Positions 25,488 through 33,068 of a stretch of DNA of 33,892 nucleotides are shown in pieces; within the stretch, counting starts at the first letter, position 1; each line of letters starts with the position of its first letter. The notes beneath the pieces were generated by a model. That model was not told where the DNA came from, did no database searches, and saw only the letters and a program-made list of their open reading frames with translations. A program made the position numbers and the translations under genes. This DNA is from Clostridia bacterium (GTDB taxonomy: Bacteria > Bacillota > Clostridia > Christensenellales > UBA1242): assembly GCA_028694075.1 (NCBI GenBank), contig JAQUUD010000003.1, positions 1-33,892 of the forward strand, given 5' to 3'.

Positions 25488-26843
25488 TTATGGTATTAAT
25501 TTTAAAATAATTTGATTCATAACCCCAAAATGTCTTTCATTAACAAAAAGATGAGATGGCGTTTTGGTTATTATGTTTTTTTCAATAAGTATTTTTATTT
25601 CGCTTTGCTTTTCTTTTATAATATCAAAACCCAGTTTTTTTAATTTTGAAATTTTCAGACCTTCTTGCGTTCTTAAAGAAAGCATTATATATTCTTCAAT
25701 TTTTTGTTTTTTTGTTAGTGCTTCAATTTTGTAGATTGAACTTTCTTCAATATTTTTTAAATCCTGTTCATTGATATTTGATTTTTGTTCAACTATACTA
25801 TATAAATTTTTTTTCATTAAAGGTTTCAATTCAACTTCAGTTATTATTTCAGACTTTGTTAACGGCTGAACGGAATTTGATTTATTTCTTTTATATTGCT
25901 CATTAAAATTGACATATTCAATTATATCGGAAGTAATTTCAATTCTTTTGCCTTTTATGTAACTATGTGCAGAAGCCCCAAAACTTAAATATTCTCCGCA
26001 ATCCCAATAATTCAAATTGTGTTTACATTCGAAACTTTTCAACGCAAAGTTAGAAATTTCATAACGATTAAAGCCTATGTTTTTTAATAAATCAACAATT
26101 TTATTATATTCATTAACACATTCATCATCGGATAATGGCTTAAACAAGCCAGTTTGAATCTCTGAATATAATTTTGTGCCATTTTCAAGCATTAACATAT
26201 AAACTGAAATATGTTTCAAACCAAATTTTTTAAGTTTTAAGATATTTTGCTCAAAATCTGATAAATCAGTTTTTTTAGCACCAATGATAAAATCAAGGCT
26301 TATATTTTCAAAGCCAGCATCAAATGCCATTTGCACCGCATTAAAAATTTGAGATGCATTGTGTCGCCTGCCCAGAAGTTTAAGCACTTCATCATCAAAA
26401 CTTTGTGCTCCGAAACTAATCCTTGTGAACCCCGCATTTTTAAATTCGATTAATTTTTTAATCTCGACAGAACACGGATTACATTCAATGCTAATCTCTG
26501 CATTTTCATTTATCAAATATGTTTTTCTTAATGACTTTAAAATATTCAAAATATAATCAGTTTTAACTGATGACGGTGTACCCCCGCCAAAATAAATAGA
26601 AGAAACTGGAACCTTTTTACATAGATAATTATCTGAGATAATTTCATTTGTTAAAGCCTTAAAATATGATTTTTTTATTGTTTCATCATAAACGCCTGAA
26701 ACAAAATTACAATATGAACATTTACTATCACAAAAAGGAATATGAATATAAAGACCAAAATTTTTATTGTGATTTTTATCAATAACGATTTCGTTGTTTT
26801 GATTAATTTCAGTTTCTTGATTATTTTCTTTTGAATTTTGCAC
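25488..26843 (-). CDS. hemW: Radical SAM heme chaperone HemW
   Basis: A radical SAM protein of the HemN-like family that inserts or carries heme (HemW), distinct from coproporphyrinogen dehydrogenase. The CxxxCxxC cluster motif is Cys38, Cys42, Cys45 in HIPFCDSKCSYC, and GGGTPS follows. It is 451 residues against about 380 usual: the N terminus has a polar Asn/Gln-rich extension of about 28 residues, and there is a charged, low-complexity expansion at about 310-380 before the C-terminal HemN domain (EEYIMLSLRTQEG). GTG start at 26843 behind AAAGGAG. It is next to lepA, as in many Firmicutes. Confidence 0.93.
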   Translation of the reverse strand: MQNSKENNQETEINQNNEIVIDKNHNKNFGLYIHIPFCDSKCSYCNFVSGVYDETIKKSYFKALTNEIISDNYLCKKVPVSSIYFGGGTPSSVKTDYILNILKSLRKTYLINENAEISIECNPCSVEIKKLIEFKNAGFTRISFGAQSFDDEVLKLLGRRHNASQIFNAVQMAFDAGFENISLDFIIGAKKTDLSDFEQNILKLKKFGLKHISVYMLMLENGTKLYSEIQTGLFKPLSDDECVNEYNKIVDLLKNIGFNRYEISNFALKSFECKHNLNYWDCGEYLSFGASAHSYIKGKRIEITSDIIEYVNFNEQYKRNKSNSVQPLTKSEIITEVELKPLMKKNLYSIVEQKSNINEQDLKNIEESSIYKIEALTKKQKIEEYIMLSLRTQEGLKISKLKKLGFDIIKEKQSEIKILIEKNIITKTPSHLFVNERHFGVMNQIILKLIP

Positions 26844-26909
26844 TTTTGAAATACTCCTTTAATGTTTATAGTTGTTATATTATTTTCAAGTTAAAACTAA
26901 TTTTTTAAT

Positions 26910-27001
26910 CGCCGGCAGAAGTGTCGGTTGCTAAGGCAACCGACTGCAACCTGAAAGGTTGCCGGTTTTTGGGCTCTGCCCAAAAACCACTTCTGCCGGC
27001 G
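26910..27001. repeat. Cloverleaf repeat element, copy 5
   Basis: The terminal inverted repeat is CGCCGGCAGAAGTG (26910-26923) with CACTTCTGCCGGCG (26988-27001), 14 of 14. Arm 1 is GTCGGTTGC (26923-26931) paired with 26936-26944. Arm 2 is GCAACCT (26946-26952) paired with 26956-26962 around GAA. Arm 3 is GGTTTTTGGGC (26964-26974) paired with 26978-26988. It is the nearest relative of copy 4 and in the same orientation. It lies between lepA and hemW. Confidence 0.95.
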
Positions 27002-27065
27002 AGTTTTAATTCAACCTTTTGTTGCATTATTTTATTTACAATCAAAATGTAAAAAAATCCAAAGT

Positions 27066-28871
27066 TTAATCTTCACTATCAACCCGAAGAATGCCAACAA
27101 ATGCTTCGCTTGGGATTTCAACATTTCCGAATTGTTTCATTCGCTTTTTACCCTCTTTTTGCTTATCAAGCAATTTGCGTTTTCTGCTAATATCCCCGCC
27201 ATAACACTTAGCCAAAACATCTTTTCTCATTGCACTTATTGTTTCTCTTGCAATAACTTTGTTGCCAATGCACGCCTGAATAGGCACTTCGAAAAGTTGC
27301 CTTGGTATAACTTTTTTAAGTTTTTCAGTAATTATTCTGCCCCGAGAATATGCCTTCTCTTTATGCACAATCAAAGAAAGTGCATCACAAAGTTCGCCGT
27401 TCAATAATATGTCCAAACGCACTAAATCACCCTGCTGGAAGCCCATTAAATCATAATCAAGACTTGCATAACCACGAGTGCGGGATTTCAAACTGTCAAA
27501 AAAATCATAAACCATTTCATTAAGTGGAAGATCATATTCAAGTTTAACACGCTTCTCATCAAGATATTGCATATCTTTATAAGTTCCGCGTTTGTCTTGA
27601 CAAAGTTCCATTATACTTCCAACATAATCGGGCGGAGTAAAAATTTTTATTTTAGTCATTGGCTCTTCAATTCTATCAATTTCTATGACATTGGGAAGAT
27701 GTGTTGGATTTGAAATACTAATCATTGAACCATTGATTTTATATACATTATAACTTACGCCCGGTGCGGTTGTTATTATGTCTAAATTAAATTCCCTTCT
27801 TAATCTTTCGGTGATGATTTCCATATGCAAAAGTCCCAAAAATCCACAACGGAAACCAAAACCCAAAGCCTGTGACACTTCTGGAATGTAATCAAGTGAG
27901 GCATCATTTAATTTGAGTTTTTCAAGTGCATCTTTTAAGTCATTATATTTTGACCCATCAACCGAAAAAATCCCGCAAAACACAACAGGCTGAACTTTTC
28001 TATAACCCGGCAAATGCTCTTTTGTTGGATTATCAGCCAAAGTGATTGTGTCGCCCACTTTAATATCGGAAACATTTTTTATGCTTGCAACAAGATAACC
28101 AACATCACCGGCTCTTAAGATTTCAACTGACTTCATTGATGGTGTGAACACACCAACTTCCGTTACTTCATAAACTTTGTCTGTTATCATCATTTTTATT
28201 TTTGTGCCGGCTTTCACTTCGCCGTCAAAAATACGAATAAAACTGATTGCACCTTTAAAGTTATCATAAAGACTATCAAAAATAAGTGCTTTTAAGGGTG
28301 CTGTTTCATCACCTTTTGGTGAAGGAACTTTTTTGATAATTTGCTCTAATACCTGTTCGATATTTATGCTTTGCTTTGCCGAAATGCAAGGGGCATCATT
28401 TGCAGGAAGCCCTATCGCTTCTTCAATTTCTTTTTTAACCTCTTCTGGACGAGCACTTGGCAAATCAATTTTGTTTATAACTGGCAATATTTCAAGATTA
28501 TTATCAACTGCGAGATAAGCATTGGCAAGCGTTTGTGCTTCAACTCCTTGATTTGCATCAACAACCAAAATTGCACCCTCACAAGCAGCAAGCGAACGGG
28601 ATACTTCATATGTGAAATCAACATGCCCGGGGGTGTCAATTAAATTCAAAGTATAATCGACGCCCTCAAATTTATAAAGCATACGGGTTGGAGTGAGTTT
28701 TATTGTTATACCTCTTTCACGCTCCAAATCCATACTGTCTAATATTTGATTTTCCATATTTCTTTTTGAAACAGTGCCTGTTTTTTCAATCAATCTGTCG
28801 GCAAGAGTGCTTTTGCCGTGGTCAATATGTGCAATTATGCAAAAATTTCTTATTTTATCCTGTCTTTCCAT
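27066..28871 (-). CDS. lepA: Elongation factor 4 (LepA)
   Basis: A translational GTPase that assists ribosome function and assembly. The 601-residue length is canonical. G1 is AHIDHGKST (14-22), G3 is DTPGH (near 80), G4 is NKID (near 134). The C-terminal domain has the LepA-only region with [21 protein letters not shown] at 28871 behind GGAAT. Cloverleaf copies lie on both sides (5 downstream, 6 upstream). Confidence 0.98.
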   Translation of the reverse strand: MERQDKIRNFCIIAHIDHGKSTLADRLIEKTGTVSKRNMENQILDSMDLERERGITIKLTPTRMLYKFEGVDYTLNLIDTPGHVDFTYEVSRSLAACEGAILVVDANQGVEAQTLANAYLAVDNNLEILPVINKIDLPSARPEEVKKEIEEAIGLPANDAPCISAKQSINIEQVLEQIIKKVPSPKGDETAPLKALIFDSLYDNFKGAISFIRIFDGEVKAGTKIKMMITDKVYEVTEVGVFTPSMKSVEILRAGDVGYLVASIKNVSDIKVGDTITLADNPTKEHLPGYRKVQPVVFCGIFSVDGSKYNDLKDALEKLKLNDASLDYIPEVSQALGFGFRCGFLGLLHMEIITERLRREFNLDIITTAPGVSYNVYKINGSMISISNPTHLPNVIEIDRIEEPMTKIKIFTPPDYVGSIMELCQDKRGTYKDMQYLDEKRVKLEYDLPLNEMVYDFFDSLKSRTRGYASLDYDLMGFQQGDLVRLDILLNGELCDALSLIVHKEKAYSRGRIITEKLKKVIPRQLFEVPIQACIGNKVIARETISAMRKDVLAKCYGGDISRKRKLLDKQKEGKKRMKQFGNVEIPSEAFVGILRVDSED

Positions 28872-29002
28872 TTTTTATTCCGATTTATTTCCCTTTATTT
28901 AGAAATTAATTATACACGATTTTATAGCATTATCAAAATAATAAATAAAATATTTTTATATAGGTGTTTTAAGTTTAAGTATTTACTTGCTTTTGCTTGT
29001 TC

Positions 29003-29098
29003 CCGCCGGCAGAAGCGACTTTTGGGGCGAAGCCCCAAAAGTCTGTCAGCGAAGCTGACAAGCGATTGCCTTTAGGCAATCGCTTCTTCTGCCGGCGG
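29003..29098. repeat. Cloverleaf repeat element, copy 6
   Basis: The terminal inverted repeat is CCGCCGGCAGAAG (29003-29015) with CTTCTGCCGGCGG (29086-29098), 13 of 13. Arm 1 is GACTTTTGGGGC (29017-29028) paired with 29032-29043. Arm 2 is TGTCAGC (29044-29050) paired with 29054-29060. Arm 3 is AGCGATTGCC (29061-29070) paired with 29075-29084. Arms 1 and 2 both close with GC-GAA-GC loops. Arm types appear in reverse order relative to copies 4 and 5. It lies between rplL and lepA. Confidence 0.95.
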
Positions 29099-29172
29099 AC
29101 TTAATCATTTAAATTTTATTTGCTTTATATCAAATAATACAATTCCAATTTCTGTAAATTAAATTTTCGCTT

Positions 29173-29201
29173 AAAAAAAGTACCCAGAAAAATCTGAATA
29201 C
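29173..29201 (-). terminator. Intrinsic terminator of rplJ-rplL
   Basis: On the minus strand GTATTCAGA pairs with TCTGGGTAC (two G-T pairs) and is followed by seven T. It lies about 30 bases after the rplL stop. Confidence 0.8.
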
Positions 29202-29231
29202 CTTTATAATCGCACAAATATTAAAATTCAA

Positions 29232-29609
29232 TTATTTAAGTTCAACCGTTGCGCCTGCTTCTTTAAGTTTGGCTTCCATTTCTTTTGCTTCTTTTGTCTG
29301 AACATTTTCTTTGATTGTTGAAGGTGCACCATCAACTAGTGCTTTCGCTTCAGATAATCCAAGACTTGTGATTTCTCTAACTGCTTTGATAACGGCAATT
29401 TTGTTAGCACCGATTTCTTTTAAAATCACATTAAATTCAGTTTTTTCTTCTTCTGCTGCCGCAGCTGCACCAGCCACTGGAGCCGCTGCCATTGCCATAG
29501 GTGCAACCGCACTCACTCCAAATTCTTTTTCTAACATTTTTACAAGTTCACTTACTTCAACTATTGTAAGTTTTTTAATTTCTTCAACTAATTCATTTAA
29601 TTTTGTCAT
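29232..29609 (-). CDS. rplL: Large ribosomal subunit protein bL12 (L7/L12)
   Basis: The stalk protein that recruits translation factors. It is 125 residues: N-terminal dimer helix region, Ala-rich hinge (about 37-53), then the C-terminal domain with [25 protein letters not shown] behind AAGGAG. Co-transcribed with rplJ, 41 bases downstream. Confidence 0.98.
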   Translation of the reverse strand: MTKLNELVEEIKKLTIVEVSELVKMLEKEFGVSAVAPMAMAAAPVAGAAAAAEEEKTEFNVILKEIGANKIAVIKAVREITSLGLSEAKALVDGAPSTIKENVQTKEAKEMEAKLKEAGATVELK

Positions 29610-29650
29610 TTTTTTAAAATCTCCTTTTTATTTTTTAAAAATTTATAAAT

Positions 29651-30169
29651 TTATTTTTTATTAGCTACAGCATCAAGTGCTGTAACCATACCCCTTGCCG
29701 GAGCAGAAAGCACACGCACGGTTTTTCGCATAGGTTCTTGTAATACCCCAAGTAACATTGCCACAAGAATTTCTTTTGACGGCAATTTTGCAAGCACCTC
29801 AACGGCACCAGCATCTATGGCTTTTCCAGACAGTATGCCAAATTTAACTTTTATTTTTTTTGTTTTCTCAACTGTTTCAAGTAATATTTTAGGAATAATA
29901 ACTTCATCTTTTAAGCTAAAAGCGATTGCCGTGTTTCCTTCCAAATATTTATCACAGCCAGTTATGCCTAAATCATTTAGCGCTCTAAGCATAAGGCGGT
30001 TCTTATAAACCTTATATTCTCCGCCGGCTTCACGAAACGCTTTTCTCATTTCATAATCTTGTTGAACTGTCATTCCGCAATAATCCACGAAAGCCGCTGA
30101 TTTTGCATTTGTTAATTTATTTTTAATTTCGTCTACAACTAATTTCTTAGCCTCTAAATTTGCGCTCAA
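29651..30169 (-). CDS. rplJ: Large ribosomal subunit protein uL10
   Basis: Base of the ribosomal stalk, and the autoregulator that binds its own leader. It is 172 residues, with YCGMTVQQDYEMRKAFREAG and YKVYKNRLM. The start is TTG (30167-30169), six bases after AGGAGG; the nearer ATG is out of frame and stops after two codons, its TGA overlapping the TTG. The usual upstream rplK-rplA are not adjacent; a leader, attenuator and promoter lie directly upstream. Confidence 0.96.
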   Translation of the reverse strand: MSANLEAKKLVVDEIKNKLTNAKSAAFVDYCGMTVQQDYEMRKAFREAGGEYKVYKNRLMLRALNDLGITGCDKYLEGNTAIAFSLKDEVIIPKILLETVEKTKKIKVKFGILSGKAIDAGAVEVLAKLPSKEILVAMLLGVLQEPMRKTVRVLSAPARGMVTALDAVANKK

Positions 30170-30208
30170 AACATACCTCCTTTTTAAATTGATTTAAATT
30201 TGTGCGGT

Positions 30209-30252
30209 AAAAAAACAAAACCTTCCGGACCGAAGAAAGAACGGTCGGAAGG
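30209..30252 (-). terminator. Attenuator terminator in the rplJ leader
   Basis: On the minus strand CCTTCCGACCG (30252-30242) pairs with CGGTCCGGAAGG (30232-30221), one bulge, followed by TTTTGTTTTTTT. It lies between the L10 leader structure and rplJ, so it can cut off rplJL transcription. Confidence 0.85.
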
Positions 30253-30359
30253 CAAAAATTTTTAACCTTATTCGAACACCTTCTTTCTCGGCAAGCAACT
30301 TTTTTAAGTTTTACGCTTTTGCACTTGCTATCTCTGAAACAAAGATTATGTTATTTACA
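30253..30359 (-). ncRNA. Ribosomal protein L10 leader
   Basis: The minus-strand leader of rplJ carries the conserved features of the L10 leader (Rfam L10_leader type). There is a GCAAG.../CTTGC stem flanked by TGCCGAG, and then GGTGTTCGAATAAGG. When uL10 is in excess it is expected to bind here and favour the downstream attenuator. It is followed immediately by a strong terminator hairpin. Boundaries are approximate. Confidence 0.8.
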
Positions 30360-30365
30360 AAAAAA

Positions 30366-30394
30366 ATTATACCTTAGTTTTTTACCATTGTCAA
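30366..30394 (-). promoter_or_regulatory. Consensus sigma-A promoter of rplJ-rplL
   Basis: On the minus strand TTGACA (30394-30389), a 17-base spacer, TATAAT (30371-30366): a perfect match to consensus. It gives a leader of about 190 bases. Confidence 0.92.
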
Positions 30395-30486
30395 GTATTT
30401 TTTATTTATTTTTAACAGTTTTTTTTGAATTGTTTTTATTATAAACTTTTTTAAAGATAAACTTTAAAATAACAAAAACTGGTATC

Positions 30487-30515
30487 TTGACAAATTCTAC
30501 CGTATATGATAATAT
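30487..30515 (+). promoter_or_regulatory. Sigma-A promoter of the first orphan paralogue
   Basis: TTGACA (30487-30492), 17-base spacer, TAATAT (30510-30515). Divergent from the rplJ promoter. Confidence 0.8.
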
Positions 30516-30556
30516 TTTAATAATGAAATGTATTATATTGAAAGTAAGGAGGATTT

Positions 30557-31201
30557 ATGGGAGAAATACTTGATAAATTGATTGGAAAAAAATTTACAAT
30601 AAAAATAGTTGATAAATTAATTAAAGAACAGCAGATACCTGACTGCATTTTAAATAATCCTGAATTTAAAAGAATTAAAAATATTCTTGACAGAGATGCT
30701 TCTCCGGAAACTGGGTGCCGTATTGAAGGCAGATTTGTTTCCTGTGAAAAAATTGTTAACAATTCAGGTTCCGGTTTATTACTAACTGAAGAAAAATCAA
30801 AATTAGGAAAGCCTAAACCAGAAATTTACGGAAGTTATTCATATGAAGTAATAAGCAGACCCGGATATGAAATACCACTTATACCCGAAGGCGAAAAAGC
30901 AGATGTCAAAAGTGTCGAATTTAACATTGATATAACTGATAAATATTACTTACAGCTTATAAAATTTTATGGAGTTAAAATTCCTAAATCATTAAAATTT
31001 GAAGTATTGCCTAACCCAGAGTCTTTTAAACCAAAGACTTCTAGTTTGAAACAAAATGCCACACTTGATATTTCACAAATTATAAAAGTTACTCAAAAAA
31101 CTTTTTCTGATCAAACTTCAATTACTCATTATGATAAAAATGGCATGGTTTTGGAGTCATCATTATCCAAACTAGCTGAATCTGTCTTAATGCCTAGATA
31201 A
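30557..31201 (+). CDS. Orphan protein, first of two tandem paralogues
   Basis: A 214-residue protein I do not recognise. It has no signal peptide or membrane segment. It shares several motifs with the next gene: IPDCI-x2-NPEFK (27-38), a VEF-led strand followed by KFEVLPNPESFKP (compare KFDILSKPENYKS), and IIKVT-x-KT in the last 45 residues. Content is rich in Lys, Glu and Ser with alternating hydrophobic residues, so a mixed alpha/beta fold is likely. ATG behind AGGAGG, with its own near-consensus promoter. The gene lies on the plus strand against its neighbours. Both paralogues could be lineage-specific genes; function is unknown. Confidence 0.65.
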   Translation: MGEILDKLIGKKFTIKIVDKLIKEQQIPDCILNNPEFKRIKNILDRDASPETGCRIEGRFVSCEKIVNNSGSGLLLTEEKSKLGKPKPEIYGSYSYEVISRPGYEIPLIPEGEKADVKSVEFNIDITDKYYLQLIKFYGVKIPKSLKFEVLPNPESFKPKTSSLKQNATLDISQIIKVTQKTFSDQTSITHYDKNGMVLESSLSKLAESVLMPR

Positions 31202-31341
31202 GTATGCACAAAAATAAAGTTCATTTTTTTGTGAAAGCGGACAAATCTTGCAAACAAAATGCAATGAACAAGCAATTGAATGCGTTGGAATTTCAACACC
31301 GAAAGTACCAGAAAATCTGATTTCAGGTCTACCTTTTACTC

Positions 31342-31370
31342 TTGACAAAATTCGTTATTTATGTTATTTT
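31342..31370 (+). promoter_or_regulatory. Sigma-A-like promoter of the second orphan paralogue
   Basis: TTGACA (31342-31347), 17-base spacer, TATTTT (31365-31370). The segment CTTGACAAA(A)TTC also starts the promoter of the first paralogue, so promoter and gene were probably duplicated together. Confidence 0.65.
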
Positions 31371-31396
31371 ATTATACTATTAAAAAAGGCGGAATT

Positions 31397-32173
31397 ATGG
31401 AAAATTCAAGTGATTCAGAGGGGTCACATAATTTATATCAAAATCTTAAAACCTCATTAACAAATTATTTCAAAAAAATTAACTTTTCAACATATTCGCA
31501 AAATTTGCAATTTACTTTAGATGATTTTGTAAAAATACATCAAATTCCTGATTGCATTTCAAAGAATCCAGAATTTAAACAAATAGGCGATGTTTTTAAT
31601 ATCGCTGATGCTAACGATTGGTGTAAATTTGAATCACAAACAGGTGAGGACACTGACTATTTGGTTAATTTTGGTGTTGGGCATTTGAAATCAAAAAGCA
31701 AATCAATATTCGGTTTTCATGCAAATATGATTGTTGGTGCAAATTATGAATATAAAATTAAATCAAAAATCAACTATGGAGATGTCGAAGATGAAATTCA
31801 AACGGTTGAATTCAAATTTAAGATTTTTGATGAAAATATTTTAAAGAAATTGGTTACATATTCAAAATGCATTAAGTTTGATATTTTGTCAAAACCTGAA
31901 AATTACAAATCATCAAATAAAAATGAGTTTGATATAGATAAAATTATTAAAGTCACTGAAAAAACATACGCTCAAAATCATTTTGTTATGTTTTTTGATG
32001 AATATGGAAAGAGATTACAACCGTTAGAAAATGTTTGGTGGGCTATTGAATTAGTTGGTTCATCAAAACCCAAATCAGTAACAGTTGTTGAAAATATGAT
32101 AGATGATTGGCAAGATTTTAATCAAAATGCTTTACCGAATTCCAGCGCAAAAGACAAAGGTTTGGAACAATAA
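31397..32173 (+). CDS. Orphan protein, second of two tandem paralogues
   Basis: A 258-residue protein, no recognisable family. The start is ATG 31397, just after AAGGCGG; an upstream in-frame ATG at 31361 lies inside the promoter and is rejected. Compared with the first paralogue it has a longer N terminus (about 23 extra residues) and C terminus. Shared motifs are IPDCI-x2-NPEFK (50-61), VEFKFKIFD, KFDILSKPENYKS and IIKVTEKTY. No signal peptide or membrane helix. Sequences have diverged strongly while gene order and promoter are kept, suggesting an old duplication under diversifying or relaxed selection. A shared terminator follows. Confidence 0.65.
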   Translation: MENSSDSEGSHNLYQNLKTSLTNYFKKINFSTYSQNLQFTLDDFVKIHQIPDCISKNPEFKQIGDVFNIADANDWCKFESQTGEDTDYLVNFGVGHLKSKSKSIFGFHANMIVGANYEYKIKSKINYGDVEDEIQTVEFKFKIFDENILKKLVTYSKCIKFDILSKPENYKSSNKNEFDIDKIIKVTEKTYAQNHFVMFFDEYGKRLQPLENVWWAIELVGSSKPKSVTVVENMIDDWQDFNQNALPNSSAKDKGLEQ

Positions 32174-32263
32174 ATTTAAATAAAATGACTTTTAATATAA
32201 AAATAATTTTAATGCCGAGCATATTACTTAATTTAAAAACAAATATTAATTTAAACATTTTAA

Positions 32264-32316
32264 AAAAATTCAACCCGACAATTTTTTGGGGAAAACCAAT
32301 TTTGTCGGGTTTTTTA
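32264..32316. terminator. Bidirectional intrinsic terminator
   Basis: AACCCGACA (32272-32280) pairs with TGTCGGGTT (32303-32311), with further TTGG/CCAA pairing inside. T runs on the plus-strand side and A runs before it allow termination from both directions. It separates the plus-strand orphan gene from the convergent SSB-like gene. Confidence 0.85.
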
Positions 32317-32335
32317 ATTTTATTTTATAAATTTT

Positions 32336-32986
32336 TCATTTAACTTCCGCTAAAACATCATTAATATTTCGCTCTGCGTCTTCCAATGTAATTCTATTGA
32401 TTGAAATTTCATATGCCGTTTTGGTTATGATATCTCCATTATCACTTTTTTTCTGATAATCACGACTTTGAATTCGCCCGACAATGTCAATCTTTGCTCC
32501 AATTTTTGCATCTTTGATATATCTTGCATTTCTGCCCCAAGCAATGCAAGGCAAGTAATCTGATTTATTATACGCTCTATTAACAGCAACTAAAACATCA
32601 CAAATTTCCCTGTTAAAAGGTGTTGTTCTATATATAGGTCCTTTGCAAATAAAACCAGACACTTCCACAATGTTAGGGTTCATTGATTTATCAACTTCAA
32701 TAATTTCACGGGCAAAAACACTTAAAATAAGCCTACTTTTGCCATCATTTAATTTATTGAAACTTCTAAACTGCCCTTTAATTCCCAATTCTTGCCCCAC
32801 TGCAATGCTTTTCAACATTTTTTCTGAAATTATCACCGGCAAAATGTCCATATGTTCGGAAAGTCTTGGCACAGACAATTTTATTTCATAAAATCCCTCT
32901 CCAAATGTTTCATGGCTAAACACTGGCTCTTCAAATATTGTACCCATTAAAAAGGTTTTGTTGTTATTTAACATTTCGTATTTCAT
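32336..32986 (-). CDS. Single-stranded-DNA-binding-like protein with two OB folds
   Basis: A 216-residue protein with two consecutive OB-fold units: about 8-95 (divergent) and about 103-205 (SSB-like). The second holds the better SSB signature: RTTPFNREICDVLVAVNR, YLPCIAWGRNARYI and IDIVGRIQSRDY, ending in a strand with TAYEISINRI. It lacks the acidic DDDIPF-type tail of canonical SSB. Such proteins occur in clostridia beside the normal ssb. ATG behind AGGAG. It follows the PdaB-like gene. Binding of single-stranded DNA is inferred from the fold. Confidence 0.8.
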   Translation of the reverse strand: MKYEMLNNNKTFLMGTIFEEPVFSHETFGEGFYEIKLSVPRLSEHMDILPVIISEKMLKSIAVGQELGIKGQFRSFNKLNDGKSRLILSVFAREIIEVDKSMNPNIVEVSGFICKGPIYRTTPFNREICDVLVAVNRAYNKSDYLPCIAWGRNARYIKDAKIGAKIDIVGRIQSRDYQKKSDNGDIITKTAYEISINRITLEDAERNINDVLAEVK

Positions 32987-33068
32987 AAATTTCTCCTATC
33001 ATTATAAAATATTTTTAATCTAAATGCTACCAAATTTTTTAATTGCTATTTTGTGCTTTTAATTTCTT

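Noticed and set aside
31361-31396. Upstream ATG for the second orphan paralogue
   Set aside because: It lies within the -35/-10 region, while the ATG at 31397 follows a Shine-Dalgarno.
31248-31460. Open frame between the two orphan paralogues
   Set aside because: It has no ribosome binding site, runs across the promoter and into the second gene in another frame, and has no sign of coding bias.
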